A DNA stretch of 52,933 bases from Ruminococcus_G sp963594675 (GTDB lineage Bacteria > Bacillota > Clostridia > Lachnospirales > Lachnospiraceae): NCBI GenBank assembly GCA_963594675.1, contig CAVBGA010000041.1, positions 1-52,933 on the forward strand. Reading direction: 5' to 3'. Shown in pieces: positions 16,298 to 24,670 of this stretch (positions are counted from its first letter, which is position 1; each line of letters starts with the position of its first letter). The notes under the pieces were generated by a model. The model did not search any database. It had not been told where the DNA came from and saw only the letters and a list, made by a program, of their open reading frames with translations. The position numbers and the translations under genes were made by a program.

Positions 16298-17629
16298 ATG
16301 AAAATTCAATTGTCGGATCATTTTACTTATGGACGCTTGCTCCGTTTTACCCTTCCATCTATGTTTATGATGATATTTACGTCAATTTACGGCGTAGTGG
16401 ATGGTTTCTTTGTATCAAATTATGTGGGGGCAACTCCTTTTGCTGCCTTGAACTTGATCATTCCTTTTATTATGATTTTTTCGGCCATCGGTTTTATGCT
16501 AGGTTCCGGTGGAAGTGCTCTGGTAGCAGTGAATCTAGGTATGGGAAAGGAAAAGCGAGCTAAGGAAATATTTTCTATGATTTTGTTTGTGGTTATTGTT
16601 CTTGGTGTGATATTTACCATAGTAGGTATTATTGCAACGCCTAAGGTGGCTGTGCTTTTGGGAGCTTCCGAGGAGATGCTTCCCTATTGCATTATATATG
16701 GAAGGGTTTGCTTTATAGGTTTGGTTCCCTTTATGTTGCAGAGCTGTTTTCAGACCTTTATGATCACAGCGGAGAAACCTCAGCTTGGCCTTCTCTTTAT
16801 TGTGGCTGCCGGTGTGACCAATATGGTTTTAGATGCTCTTTTTATGGGCGTATTTGGCTGGGGCCTTTGGAGTGCTGCAGCTGCAACTAGCATTGGATAT
16901 TGTGTGGGTGGTTTTCTGCCCCTGTTTTATTTTATTGCCCCCAATAGCTCTAAACTTCATATGTGTAAGACAAAACTTTATAAGAAGGAACTGCTTCAGG
17001 CAGCCTCTAATGGTTCATCGGAATTCCTTTCTAATGTATCTTTGTCTGTGGTAACTATGCTTTACAATTACCAGCTGATGAGATTTGCGGGACAAAATGG
17101 AGTATCGGCTTATGGAATCATTATGTATACCAACTTTATTTTTGTAGGTACATTCCTTGGTTATTCCATGGGAAGTTCTCCTGTGGCCAGTTATCATCTG
17201 GGGGCTGGTAATACAAAAGAATTGAAAAATATTTTCACGAAAAGTATACGTTTGATTTCTGTAGCCGGTGTAGCCATGACTTTGATTTCCTTTTTTGCAG
17301 CACGGCCTATGGCTTATATTTTTGCCAGCTATGATGCAGAACTTTTGGATATGACTACGGATGCCATCCGCATCTATGCCTTTTCCTTCCTGTTTATGGG
17401 ATTTAATATTTATGGTTCTGCCTTCTTTACAGCTATGAATAACGGACCGGTGTCGGCTTTGATCTCCTTTATGAGAACTATGGTATTTGAGGTGCTTGCC
17501 GTTTTGTGCCTTCCCATGCTCCTGGGTCTTCATGGAATCTGGGGTGCAGTAATTGTGGCGGAATTGGGTGCTCTTGTAATTACCGTCAGCTGTTTTGTAA
17601 AGAATCGGAAACGATATCATTACATGTAA
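16298..17629 (+). CDS. MATE-family multidrug/metabolite efflux transporter
   Basis: 443-residue membrane antiporter with twelve hydrophobic segments in two related halves. The first half has FTLPSMFMMIFTSIYGVVDG and GASEEMLPYCIIYGRV, the second ASNGSSEFLSNVSLSVVTML and FFTAMNNG, typical of the DinF/NorM-like MATE group. MATE pumps export cationic drugs or dyes against H+ or Na+. An ATG five codons upstream is almost fused to the ribosome site, so I chose ATG 16298 after GAGGAAAG. It forms an operon with the upstream marR and probably depends on its promoter. Confidence 0.9.
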   Translation: MKIQLSDHFTYGRLLRFTLPSMFMMIFTSIYGVVDGFFVSNYVGATPFAALNLIIPFIMIFSAIGFMLGSGGSALVAVNLGMGKEKRAKEIFSMILFVVIVLGVIFTIVGIIATPKVAVLLGASEEMLPYCIIYGRVCFIGLVPFMLQSCFQTFMITAEKPQLGLLFIVAAGVTNMVLDALFMGVFGWGLWSAAAATSIGYCVGGFLPLFYFIAPNSSKLHMCKTKLYKKELLQAASNGSSEFLSNVSLSVVTMLYNYQLMRFAGQNGVSAYGIIMYTNFIFVGTFLGYSMGSSPVASYHLGAGNTKELKNIFTKSIRLISVAGVAMTLISFFAARPMAYIFASYDAELLDMTTDAIRIYAFSFLFMGFNIYGSAFFTAMNNGPVSALISFMRTMVFEVLAVLCLPMLLGLHGIWGAVIVAELGALVITVSCFVKNRKRYHYM

Positions 17630-17720
17630 CTATTTATAGACCTGCAAGATTGCTTTCAGCGAATACATGTATTTAGGCAGAATAGCAATTTTCAGAATAC
17701 TTAGCTCGTTGAAAAGAGGC

Positions 17721-17749
17721 TTGAAAAAAATACAATAGCTACCTATAAT
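17721..17749 (+). promoter_or_regulatory. Sigma-A promoter of the thiM operon
   Basis: TTGAAA (17721-17726), 17-bp spacer, TATAAT (17744-17749), ending about 10 bp before the TPP aptamer. Confidence 0.8.
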
Positions 17750-17759
17750 ATAGGAAGAT

Positions 17760-17846
17760 ACAGGGGAGCTTGCGGGAAGCAGGCTGAGAGGAAGCTGTTG
17801 CTTCGACCCTTTACCTGATGCGGATAATGCCGACGTAGGAAGTTAT
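17760..17846 (+). promoter_or_regulatory. TPP riboswitch (THI element)
   Basis: The conserved blocks are visible in order: GGGGAGCTTGCGGG, the CTGAGAGG box, GACCCTTTACCTGATGCGG, GATAATGCCGACGTAGGAAG. It precedes a terminator and thiM, so thiamine pyrophosphate should turn transcription off. Confidence 0.96.
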
Positions 17847-17866
17847 GGATTTGAAAATTCTTGCTG

Positions 17867-17894
17867 GAGACTCCGTAGTGGGGTCTCTTTTTTT
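17867..17894 (+). terminator. Expression-platform terminator of the TPP riboswitch
   Basis: An 8-bp stem (17867-17874 with 17880-17887), a 5-nt loop and T7, placed between the aptamer and the thiM ribosome site. Confidence 0.9.
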
Positions 17895-17916
17895 CATAGT
17901 TGAAGGAGGAGATATA

Positions 17917-18738
17917 ATGCTTGGAATTTATGCAGATAATGTGCGAAAACAAGTGCCTTTGGTGCATAATATCACCAATTATGTGACAGTTAATGACGTG
18001 GCTAATGTGATTTTGGCATGTGGTGCCAGTCCTATTATGTCAGATGATCCTGACGATGCAAGAGAAATTACCTGCATCTGTGGTGGCTTGAATATCAATA
18101 TCGGTACATTAAATAAGAGAAGTATTGAAGGAATGCTTGCAGCGGGAGCAAAAGCCAGCGAATTGCAGCATAAGATTTTACTGGATCCGGTAGGGGCCGG
18201 AGCATCCACGCTTCGTACCAATACGGCATTGGAACTTTTAAAAAAAATAAAATTCACCGCGATTCGAGGAAATATTTCAGAGATTAAAACCTTGGCCTTG
18301 GGCAGTGGAACGACCCAGGGGGTAGATGCAGACGTAGCGGATGCAGTAACGGAGGACACATTGGATCAAGCCATCAGCTTTGTTAAGGCGTTTGCAAAAA
18401 AACAAGCTTGTGTAGTGGCAGTTACCGGAGCTATTGATTTAGTCAGTGACGGTGAGAAATGCTATGTAATTCGCAACGGTCGTCCTGAGATGGGCAAGAT
18501 TACCGGAACCGGCTGCCAGCTGTCAGGAGTTATGACGGGATTTCTTGTGGCAAATCCGGAACATCCCTTGGAGGCAGCAGCGGCAGCAGTTTGTATGATG
18601 GGATTGGCAGGTGAGATTGCCTGGAGCCGTATGCAGGAAGGGGATGGCAACTCCACCTACCGTAATCGTATTATTGATGCAATTTATAACATGGATGGCA
18701 ATACATTGGACAAGGGGGCAAAATATGAAGTGCGATAA
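17917..18738 (+). CDS. thiM: Hydroxyethylthiazole kinase ThiM
   Basis: 273 residues, the family length. It phosphorylates 4-methyl-5-(2-hydroxyethyl)thiazole for thiamine salvage. Signatures: HNITNYVTVNDVANVILACGASPIM at the N-terminus, LLDPVGAGASTLR, RGNISEI and the nucleotide-binding GTGCQLSGV with the conserved cysteine. The open frame extends through the terminator to 17845, but the ATG at 17917 follows AAGGAGGA by 6 nt and lies after the riboswitch. It overlaps thiE by 14 nt, so translation is coupled. Confidence 0.97.
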   Translation: MLGIYADNVRKQVPLVHNITNYVTVNDVANVILACGASPIMSDDPDDAREITCICGGLNINIGTLNKRSIEGMLAAGAKASELQHKILLDPVGAGASTLRTNTALELLKKIKFTAIRGNISEIKTLALGSGTTQGVDADVADAVTEDTLDQAISFVKAFAKKQACVVAVTGAIDLVSDGEKCYVIRNGRPEMGKITGTGCQLSGVMTGFLVANPEHPLEAAAAAVCMMGLAGEIAWSRMQEGDGNSTYRNRIIDAIYNMDGNTLDKGAKYEVR

Positions 18739-19366
18739 AAAAGATCTTCTTTTGTATGCAGTGACAGATCGTCATTGGTTAGGAGACAGAAGTTTATATG
18801 ATGTAGTTAAGGAAAGTCTTGATGGTGGTGTGACATTTCTTCAGTTGAGAGAGAAACATTTAGATGAGGAAAGTTTCCTTGCAGAGGCGAAAGAAATGCA
18901 GCAGCTTTGCAGGGAGTATAAGGTGCCCTTTATTATCAATGACAATGTGGAAATTGCGAAGGCTATGAATGCGGATGGTGTTCATGTTGGACAGAGTGAT
19001 ATGGCTGCCGGGGATGTGCGAAAGAGACTGGGAGACGATAAGATTGTCGGTGTGTCAGCCCAGACCGTAGAGCAGGCCCTTTTGGCGGAAAAGCAGGGGG
19101 CAGATTATCTGGGAGTAGGAGCGGTATTTCCTACTGGTTCTAAGGACGATGCCGTAGAGGTATCCCATGATGTGGTTAAGGCCATCACTGAGTCGGTATC
19201 CATTCCCGTAGTAGCTATTGGCGGCATTTCTAAAGAAAATGTAGGGGAGCTGGCAGGCAGCGGTGTATGTGGTGTGGCTGTGATTTCTGCTATTTATGCC
19301 CAGAAAGATATTAAGACAGCAGCTAGTGATTTGAAGAAGAAGGTTCAGGAGATGTTGGAGGCATGA
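18725..19366 (+). CDS. thiE: Thiamine-phosphate synthase ThiE
   Basis: 213 residues. It joins hydroxymethylpyrimidine pyrophosphate with thiazole phosphate to make thiamine phosphate. Family blocks: LYAVTDRHWL, FLQLREKHLDEESF, INDNVEIAKAMNADGVHVGQ, GVSAQTVEQA, YLGVGAVFPTGSKDDA and VVAIGGISKENV. The start overlaps the end of thiM. ATG 18725 is chosen over a far-upstream open frame because it begins directly before the first strand. Its stop overlaps the next gene by ATGA. Confidence 0.97.
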   Translation: MKCDKKDLLLYAVTDRHWLGDRSLYDVVKESLDGGVTFLQLREKHLDEESFLAEAKEMQQLCREYKVPFIINDNVEIAKAMNADGVHVGQSDMAAGDVRKRLGDDKIVGVSAQTVEQALLAEKQGADYLGVGAVFPTGSKDDAVEVSHDVVKAITESVSIPVVAIGGISKENVGELAGSGVCGVAVISAIYAQKDIKTAASDLKKKVQEMLEA

Positions 19367-20022
19367 TTCGGGGGGCAATTTTTGACCTGGATGGCGTAAT
19401 TTTGGATTCTCTGGGAATTTGGTGGGACCTTGGAGATCGTTTTCTCCATGCACATGATATGAAAGGCAGGGAAGGACTGGCAGAGGCTCTTTTTTCCATG
19501 AGTATGGAAGAGGGGGCCAGTTATTTGAAAGGACACTATCCTCTTGCACTTTCCCAGAAGGAGATTGTGTGGGGTCTGCAGAAAATGCTGGAGGACTATT
19601 ATCTTTATGAGGTGGAAGAGAAGAAGGGAGCCAGCGCCTTGCTTTCCTTTTTAAAAGAAAAGCAGATTCCTATGGTGGCGGCTACTTCAAGTCCCAGACT
19701 TCATGTGGAGGGAGCTTTACAGCGCCTGAAGCTGCTTTCCTATTTTGAAAGAATTTATACGACAGAGGAGCTTACCACAAGCAAGCATAGTCCGGAAATT
19801 TATCTGAAGGCAGCTGAATTTCTTAAAAGGAATCCCAAGGAAACACTGGTTTTTGAGGATTCCTTGTATGCTTTAAAAACAGCAAAAGAAGCAGGATTTC
19901 CTGTGATAGGGGTATTTGATGCTCAGGGAGAACCAGATCAGAAGGGTTTACGATCCCAGGCGGATCTTTATGTGGAAGATTTGGGAGAAGCATTAAAAGA
20001 CCTTAGCGAATATAATCTGTGA
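19363..20022 (+). CDS. HAD-superfamily phosphatase in the thiamine operon
   Basis: 219 residues. The HAD motifs are present: DLDGVILDS (nucleophile Asp), AATSSPR (motif II), a lysine in TSKHSPEIYLKAA and FEDSLYALKTA (motif IV). The alpha-helical cap between motifs I and II makes it a subclass I beta-phosphoglucomutase-like phosphatase. It overlaps thiE by 4 nt and is the last gene of the TPP-controlled operon. It may therefore act on thiamine phosphate or a pyrimidine/thiazole phosphate; that role is inferred from context. Confidence 0.88.
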   Translation: MIRGAIFDLDGVILDSLGIWWDLGDRFLHAHDMKGREGLAEALFSMSMEEGASYLKGHYPLALSQKEIVWGLQKMLEDYYLYEVEEKKGASALLSFLKEKQIPMVAATSSPRLHVEGALQRLKLLSYFERIYTTEELTTSKHSPEIYLKAAEFLKRNPKETLVFEDSLYALKTAKEAGFPVIGVFDAQGEPDQKGLRSQADLYVEDLGEALKDLSEYNL

Positions 20023-20054
20023 AGACAGTAAGAAATCAAGATTGTACTTTTTTC

Positions 20055-20094
20055 TAGACAAAGAGGTCAATTTTGTGCTAAGATTTTATTGACC
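20055..20094 (+). promoter_or_regulatory. Probable promoter and operator of the ada-like operon
   Basis: TAGACA (20055-20060), 18-bp spacer, TAAGAT (20079-20084). A 7-bp inverted repeat, GGTCAAT (20065-20071) and ATTGACC (20088-20094), straddles the -10 box and could bind the regulator encoded next. Confidence 0.5.
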
Positions 20095-20183
20095 GTAGAA
20101 TGTTGATGCATGCAGTGATTCGTGAGTCGGCACTTTAGGTCATCGTTAGTTTGTTTGTCGTAATTGAAAGTGAGGAATGTTTA

Positions 20184-20744
20184 ATGGAAGTTAAACAGAT
20201 GAAGGCGCTCAGTGGGGGCCCTGATACCAGGGTGTACTCTGTCAAGCGCTCTAAGACAGTATGCTGTGCAAATTGTCGTATGAAAAAGAGACTGGAAGCT
20301 GGCAATATTATCGTTTTCGATAATTATGCATTAGCGGAGGAGGCAGGATATCGTCCCTGTCAAAAATGCAGACCGGACCTGAGAGAGAATGGATGGAAAG
20401 GCTGCAGCGGCGAGTTAGCTGAAAAGGTGAAAAATTATGTGGAGCAGCATCAGGATCTTAATTTTTCTTTGGATGAGATGGCTGAGGAGCTTTATTTTAA
20501 TAAGTTCTATCTGGTGCGTTGCTTCAAAAAAGAGACGGGATATACCATTGTATGGTACCTGAATTATGTGCGTTGCGAGCATGCTAAGAAGCTTTTGGAT
20601 AATACCAGTGCTTCGATTTCGGATGTTGCGATTCGATCTGGCTATGGAAGTTCATCTTACTTCTCAAAGAAGTTTCGGGAGATTACCGGACAGACTCCAA
20701 AAGATTACCGCAGTCGCAGTGAGAAAAAACGTCGTCATGCATGA
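20184..20744 (+). CDS. AdaA-like methylphosphotriester-DNA methyltransferase / AraC activator
   Basis: 186 residues. The N-terminal zinc domain has the four-cysteine set of Ada (C-x3-C in CCANC, C-x2-C in CQKC, with AGYRPCQKCRPDL). In Ada and AdaA one of these cysteines takes a methyl group from DNA phosphate and so turns the protein into an activator. The C-terminal half is an AraC-type double helix-turn-helix (LDEMAEELYFNKFYLVRCFK, ISDVAIRSGYGSSSYFSKKF, TPKDYRSRS). The ATG at 20184 follows TGAGGA by 7 nt. It is probably autoregulated in an adaptive response to alkylation. The partner methylguanine methyltransferase is not seen here. Confidence 0.88.
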   Translation: MEVKQMKALSGGPDTRVYSVKRSKTVCCANCRMKKRLEAGNIIVFDNYALAEEAGYRPCQKCRPDLRENGWKGCSGELAEKVKNYVEQHQDLNFSLDEMAEELYFNKFYLVRCFKKETGYTIVWYLNYVRCEHAKKLLDNTSASISDVAIRSGYGSSSYFSKKFREITGQTPKDYRSRSEKKRRHA

Positions 20745-20764
20745 TGATTTAGAAGGAGAAGAAA

Positions 20765-21121
20765 ATGCCTTATATAGAATTAAAGACAACAGTTCCTGTG
20801 GATATGAGCAAAAAAGAAGAGCTTCGTGAGGATTTTGGTAAAGCAATTACCCTAGTTCCCGGCAAGACAGAGGATGTTCTTATGGTGGAGATTGAAGACC
20901 AGAAGGATATGTGGCTGGGTGCCAGCAAGTTGGATAAGGGAGCTTATCTTAGTGTGGATTATTTCGGAGTTGTGGAAGATAAGTATTTAGACCTTTTAAA
21001 TGATGAACTTTTTAAGATTCTTAAGGAAAAGCTTTCCCTGCAGCAGGAGCAGATTTATGTGACATTTACACCAAGAGCTGACTGGGGCATGCCTTCTGGA
21101 TGTATTCATGGAAAGAAGTAA
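20765..21121 (+). CDS. MIF-like tautomerase
   Basis: 118 residues of the tautomerase superfamily. Pro2 directly after Met would become the catalytic N-terminal proline. The pattern MPYIELKTTVPV ... LREDFGKAITLVPGKTEDVLMVEIEDQ ... FTPRADWGMPSGC resembles macrophage-migration-inhibitory-factor/phenylpyruvate tautomerases, including the late WG segment. It lies 20 bp after the AdaA-like gene with a GAAGGAGAAG site, probably in the same transcript. The link to alkylation damage is unexplained. Confidence 0.85.
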   Translation: MPYIELKTTVPVDMSKKEELREDFGKAITLVPGKTEDVLMVEIEDQKDMWLGASKLDKGAYLSVDYFGVVEDKYLDLLNDELFKILKEKLSLQQEQIYVTFTPRADWGMPSGCIHGKK

Positions 21122-21175
21122 AATAGCTTTATTGGATGAAGAAAAGTCCTAAAGCAAAGATTATAGTAAAAAAGA

Positions 21176-21217
21176 AGAACTCTTGTAAGCGGAGACACTT
21201 ACAGGAGTTCTTTTTTT
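21176..21217. terminator. Bidirectional terminator
   Basis: A 14-bp stem with one mismatch (21176-21189 with 21198-21211) and T7 on the plus strand. The minus strand also gives a T-rich tail, serving the convergent AAA+ gene. Confidence 0.88.
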
Positions 21218-21225
21218 AGTGAAAA

Positions 21226-22716
21226 TCAATCCAAAAGTGTATTTACCATCTCTGGGGTGAATACCACTTCAGATACATGGTTGACTTCAATCTGATAGAG
21301 GGCATTGGCTGCCAGATGTTCTGCGGCCTGCTCCAATCCACGGATACCGGTGCTGTTTTTATATTTGACAATAACTGCTTTTACAGCTTCTTCTGAAATC
21401 TTGCATTCCCCTTCCTGCAGTCCCATGCGCTTGATAACTTTGGGTAGAGCAAACTTGGAGAAAATGACACATTTTTCTTCGTCTGTATAATCAGGAATGT
21501 CAATGACAGCAAAACGAGACATCAAGGGGGCACTGATCAGACTCTTATCGTTGGCTGTAGCAATAGGATAGACGCCTACAGTAGGAATGGTGCACTCGAT
21601 ATAATTGTCTGTGAATCCCAGATTATCCAGCAAAGTCAGAAGGACATCAGCGGGATTACTGCTTCCTTTGGCAGCGGCGGCTTTATCCAGTTCGTTGATA
21701 ATGAAAACTAGGTTGGATTCACCAGCCATGGAAAAAGCTTCCATAATGATTCCAGGCTTTGCATTGGAATAGATACGAGAACTTCCCGTCAACTGTTCTG
21801 CGTCATTGATAGAGGACATATCCAGAGTGGTCCAGGGCAACTTAAGAATTCTTGCTACCGCATAGGCTACCTGGGATTTACCGGTTCCGGCAGGACCTGC
21901 AAGAAGCAGACCGTAGGCGGGAAGGGTATGGGTACGATTAATCTGGATAATGGTTTCAATAATTCTTTGCTTTACTCTCTCCATTCCATAGAGCTCTTCA
22001 TCCAGAATGCGACGAGCTTCTTCAGGATCGATGGCTTCAAAGTAATCGGTCTTCCACTGGATGTTCATCATAATGGAAAGAGCCCGCTGAGCATGACGGC
22101 GTTCCTCTGAGGTTACCTCCTGGGAACGTGCTACGGCAAGATTCCTTCTGGCCCAGAGACGGATATTATCGGGAAGGGTTCTTCCGGCACAGTTGATAAA
22201 ATCGGTAATACTCTGGATGCTGGTGAGTTTCATATCATCGCCTTCAATATCCTGATCCGGATCGATAATTTCCTCTGAAGGGGGATTGCTGGCAAGCAGA
22301 CGCTCAATCATAAACTGCAGGAAGCCATCCTCAGCAGAGAGTTTCGTACCTCCGCCGAAAGCGAGTTCCTTAATTTTATATACGGCATAGCCCTCTTCGG
22401 TATTTTTTCCGGAAAGACGAATTTTGATGCGGTTTTCACCAAGCCAATGGATCAGGCTGATAAAACGGGCATCAATTCGTAAAATATCTGCACGGATTGT
22501 CTCGGATTCTTCTTTGAATTCGAAGGCAGTATGAATGGCCTGGTTGCTGAACATTCCATTGGAATGATGCTTCCACTGCTGGGCACTATTATCCAGAACT
22601 AAGATAGGATGTTCCGGAGAAGTAGTGCTGTTGTCCGTGCGAAATACGGTGTAAGTGCAGACAAGTTCTTCTTTATTATCATTTTCTGAATTGCTATTAA
22701 AATCAAATACTGGCAT
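21226..22716 (-). CDS. Lon-like AAA+ ATPase without protease domain
   Basis: 496 residues. Residues 1-230 match no domain I recognise. Residues 235-430 are an AAA+ module closest to Lon protease: LYGMERVKQRIIETI, Walker A GPAGTGKS (274-281), Lon-like DMSSINDAEQLTGSSRIY, sensor 1 PIATANDKSL, and an arginine-finger region SAPLMSRF followed by Lon-like IPDYTDEEKCVIFSKF and STGIRGLEQAAEHLAA. The protein ends there, so the Ser-Lys protease domain is absent. The Walker B reads FIINELDK with Asn341 where Lon has Asp, which may weaken hydrolysis. Probably a remodelling ATPase of unknown target. It is transcribed alone. Confidence 0.85.
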   Translation of the reverse strand: MPVFDFNSNSENDNKEELVCTYTVFRTDNSTTSPEHPILVLDNSAQQWKHHSNGMFSNQAIHTAFEFKEESETIRADILRIDARFISLIHWLGENRIKIRLSGKNTEEGYAVYKIKELAFGGGTKLSAEDGFLQFMIERLLASNPPSEEIIDPDQDIEGDDMKLTSIQSITDFINCAGRTLPDNIRLWARRNLAVARSQEVTSEERRHAQRALSIMMNIQWKTDYFEAIDPEEARRILDEELYGMERVKQRIIETIIQINRTHTLPAYGLLLAGPAGTGKSQVAYAVARILKLPWTTLDMSSINDAEQLTGSSRIYSNAKPGIIMEAFSMAGESNLVFIINELDKAAAAKGSSNPADVLLTLLDNLGFTDNYIECTIPTVGVYPIATANDKSLISAPLMSRFAVIDIPDYTDEEKCVIFSKFALPKVIKRMGLQEGECKISEEAVKAVIVKYKNSTGIRGLEQAAEHLAANALYQIEVNHVSEVVFTPEMVNTLLD

Positions 22717-22858
22717 AAGTCTTCCTCCTGTCCGTCTATCATATCATATTTTTACCAAAAAGTTTTCTGAAATAGAGCGCTAATTCATTTAATTTCAAAT
22801 ATTTAAAAATTTCTCTGGCATATGGAAAGAAACTGTGCTATACTCTTCTTAAACATAA

Positions 22859-22885
22859 ACATATTAAAACCATATGTTAATATGT
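22859..22885 (+). promoter_or_regulatory. 9-bp inverted repeat before the chromate-type transporter
   Basis: ACATATTAA and TTAATATGT, perfect, with a 9-nt loop, just downstream of a possible -10 box TATACT (22840-22845). It may be an operator. It is too A+T-rich for a terminator and has no T tract. Confidence 0.45.
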
Positions 22886-22921
22886 ATTTGAAAAAAGAAA
22901 GAAATTTGAGAGGTGAAAGGC

Positions 22922-24454
22922 ATGAGTAATTCAGCAGTGAACAACTACGGGGCACAGGTCCTGGGAAGAGAAAACACAGTTCAGAAAAAAGGTTTTGCTG
23001 CTCTTATGATGTCTCTTTTCAAAATCGGATTGGTAGGCTTCGGTGGTGGAAGCGCTCTGATTCCGGTGATTGAACAAGAGGTGGTAACAGACCGCGGTCT
23101 GGTTACCGAGGAAGAGTACAATAAAGATACTCTTGCTGCTTGTATTACTCCTGGTGCACTTCCTGTAGAAATTTCCACAGGCTTAGGATTAAAAGCTTTT
23201 GGCGTATCAGGTATGTTGACAGCAGCCTTGGCTATGGCAATTCCTGGTTCCTTCCTTACTGTGGCAATTTTGGCAGCTCTTTCTGGTGCCAATTCCGGAG
23301 TGCTGAGCCTGATTCAGTGCCTGTCCATTGGCCTGGGGGCTTTCATCAGTTCTCTGTTGGTAGTTTACGGAGTGAAAACCATGAAGGAAGCGAAAAAAGA
23401 AAGCAGCAATGAAGCTCTTAGAACCTTGGCTGTTATTCTTGGCGTATTTCTTCTTTCTTGTGGAAAATCCCTGAGTAGTATTCCCTTTATGAATGGTCAT
23501 TATCTTTTTGGGCTTTCTACCATTCAGATTTTGGGTGCTTCCTTCTTTGTGATTTTCTATACAGGTGGTCAGCTGACTAGAGTGAATACCCTAGTATCTG
23601 CTTCCTTTGTTCTGGCTTATATCCTGGCTAAAGGAAAAATTGCCTTGATTGACAAGCCAGTTCTGGTAAATGGAATTGTAGCAGCTATGGTTCTTTTGTC
23701 TGTCTATGGCCTGGTAAAGGGCATGAGAGGAGACATTCAGAAAAATGGCAAGCTGGATACCACCATATTTAAGAAAAATAGCCGTTCTCTCAGAAATGAA
23801 TTGTTGGCATGGATTGCTTTCGTTGTAGTATGCTCTATCCCAGCTCTGGTGATTACTGGAGAGACTCCGGCCTATTTATTTAAAGGATTTATCTCTACTT
23901 TAATGAGCTTTGGCGGCGGAGATGCCTATCTTTCTGTAGCTGATGGAATGTTTGTAGATTCCGGAGTTCTGACAAAAACAGAGTTTTACAGCTTTTTGGT
24001 TCCCGTTGCTAATGTACTTCCGGGCTCCATTCTCTGCAAGATTTTAACAGGAGTTGGTTATTATCTGGGATTTAATGTAGGTGGGAGCGTATTCGCAGGC
24101 CTTTGGACTGCTCTGGCAGGTCTTGCAGTCAGCACAGCAGCATCCGGCGCTGTATTTTGTGTGGTATACCATGCCTATGAATGCTTGGAAACTACCAGCA
24201 TTTTTCAGACCATTGGAAAATGGATCAAACCGATTATTTCTGGCTTGCTGCTTTCTGTAATGGTTTCCATGGTTAGTCAGAATCTTTCTACCGCATCTGA
24301 AATCGGAGCCAATGTGGGAAGTGTACTTTTGGTAACTCTTGGTATTCTTGCTTTGGATCTTTACCTGTATTTGGTGAAGAAGGTGAGCAATATGACTTTG
24401 ATCGTAATATCTGCAAGTGTTGGTCTGGTTTTGGTTCGCCTGGTATGCCTGTAA
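22922..24454 (+). CDS. ChrA-type chromate transporter (CHR family)
   Basis: 510-residue inner-membrane protein with two CHR domains. The first has FKIGLVGFGGGSALIPVIEQEVV and the second FKGFISTLMSFGGGDAYLSVADG, each with the glycine-rich GGG turn and followed by several helices; TPGALPVEIST and VLPGSILCKILTG are the paired proline loops. CHR proteins export chromate or move sulfate-like anions; in anaerobes the physiological substrate is uncertain. The frame opens at a GTG (22913). I chose ATG 22922, 8 nt after GAGAGG. Long-chain two-domain form, single gene with its own terminator. Confidence 0.9.
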   Translation: MSNSAVNNYGAQVLGRENTVQKKGFAALMMSLFKIGLVGFGGGSALIPVIEQEVVTDRGLVTEEEYNKDTLAACITPGALPVEISTGLGLKAFGVSGMLTAALAMAIPGSFLTVAILAALSGANSGVLSLIQCLSIGLGAFISSLLVVYGVKTMKEAKKESSNEALRTLAVILGVFLLSCGKSLSSIPFMNGHYLFGLSTIQILGASFFVIFYTGGQLTRVNTLVSASFVLAYILAKGKIALIDKPVLVNGIVAAMVLLSVYGLVKGMRGDIQKNGKLDTTIFKKNSRSLRNELLAWIAFVVVCSIPALVITGETPAYLFKGFISTLMSFGGGDAYLSVADGMFVDSGVLTKTEFYSFLVPVANVLPGSILCKILTGVGYYLGFNVGGSVFAGLWTALAGLAVSTAASGAVFCVVYHAYECLETTSIFQTIGKWIKPIISGLLLSVMVSMVSQNLSTASEIGANVGSVLLVTLGILALDLYLYLVKKVSNMTLIVISASVGLVLVRLVCL

Positions 24455-24490
24455 GATTATTATATGAATATTTACTATATTGTAGAAAAT

Positions 24491-24526
24491 AGGAAGGGGA
24501 GAGACTTGTTTCCTCTTCCTTTTTTA
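24491..24526 (+). terminator. Terminator of the chromate-type transporter
   Basis: A 9-bp stem with one G-T pair (24492-24500 with 24511-24519), then T6. Confidence 0.85.
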
Positions 24527-24670
24527 TCGCATAGGAAACTCTTTGTCCTAAATTGTCCCTTGATGGAATGGATAATTGGAAGTATATTAGAGTTGGCTGA
24601 TAGTTATCTATGTGCTTAGAATAATAACAGATAAGTTTTCGTCGCAAAGAGTAAAAAGGAGGACAAAACG

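Noticed and set aside
22859..22885. A terminator before the chromate-type transporter
   Set aside because: The inverted repeat is all A+T-rich and is not followed by a T tract. An operator is more likely.
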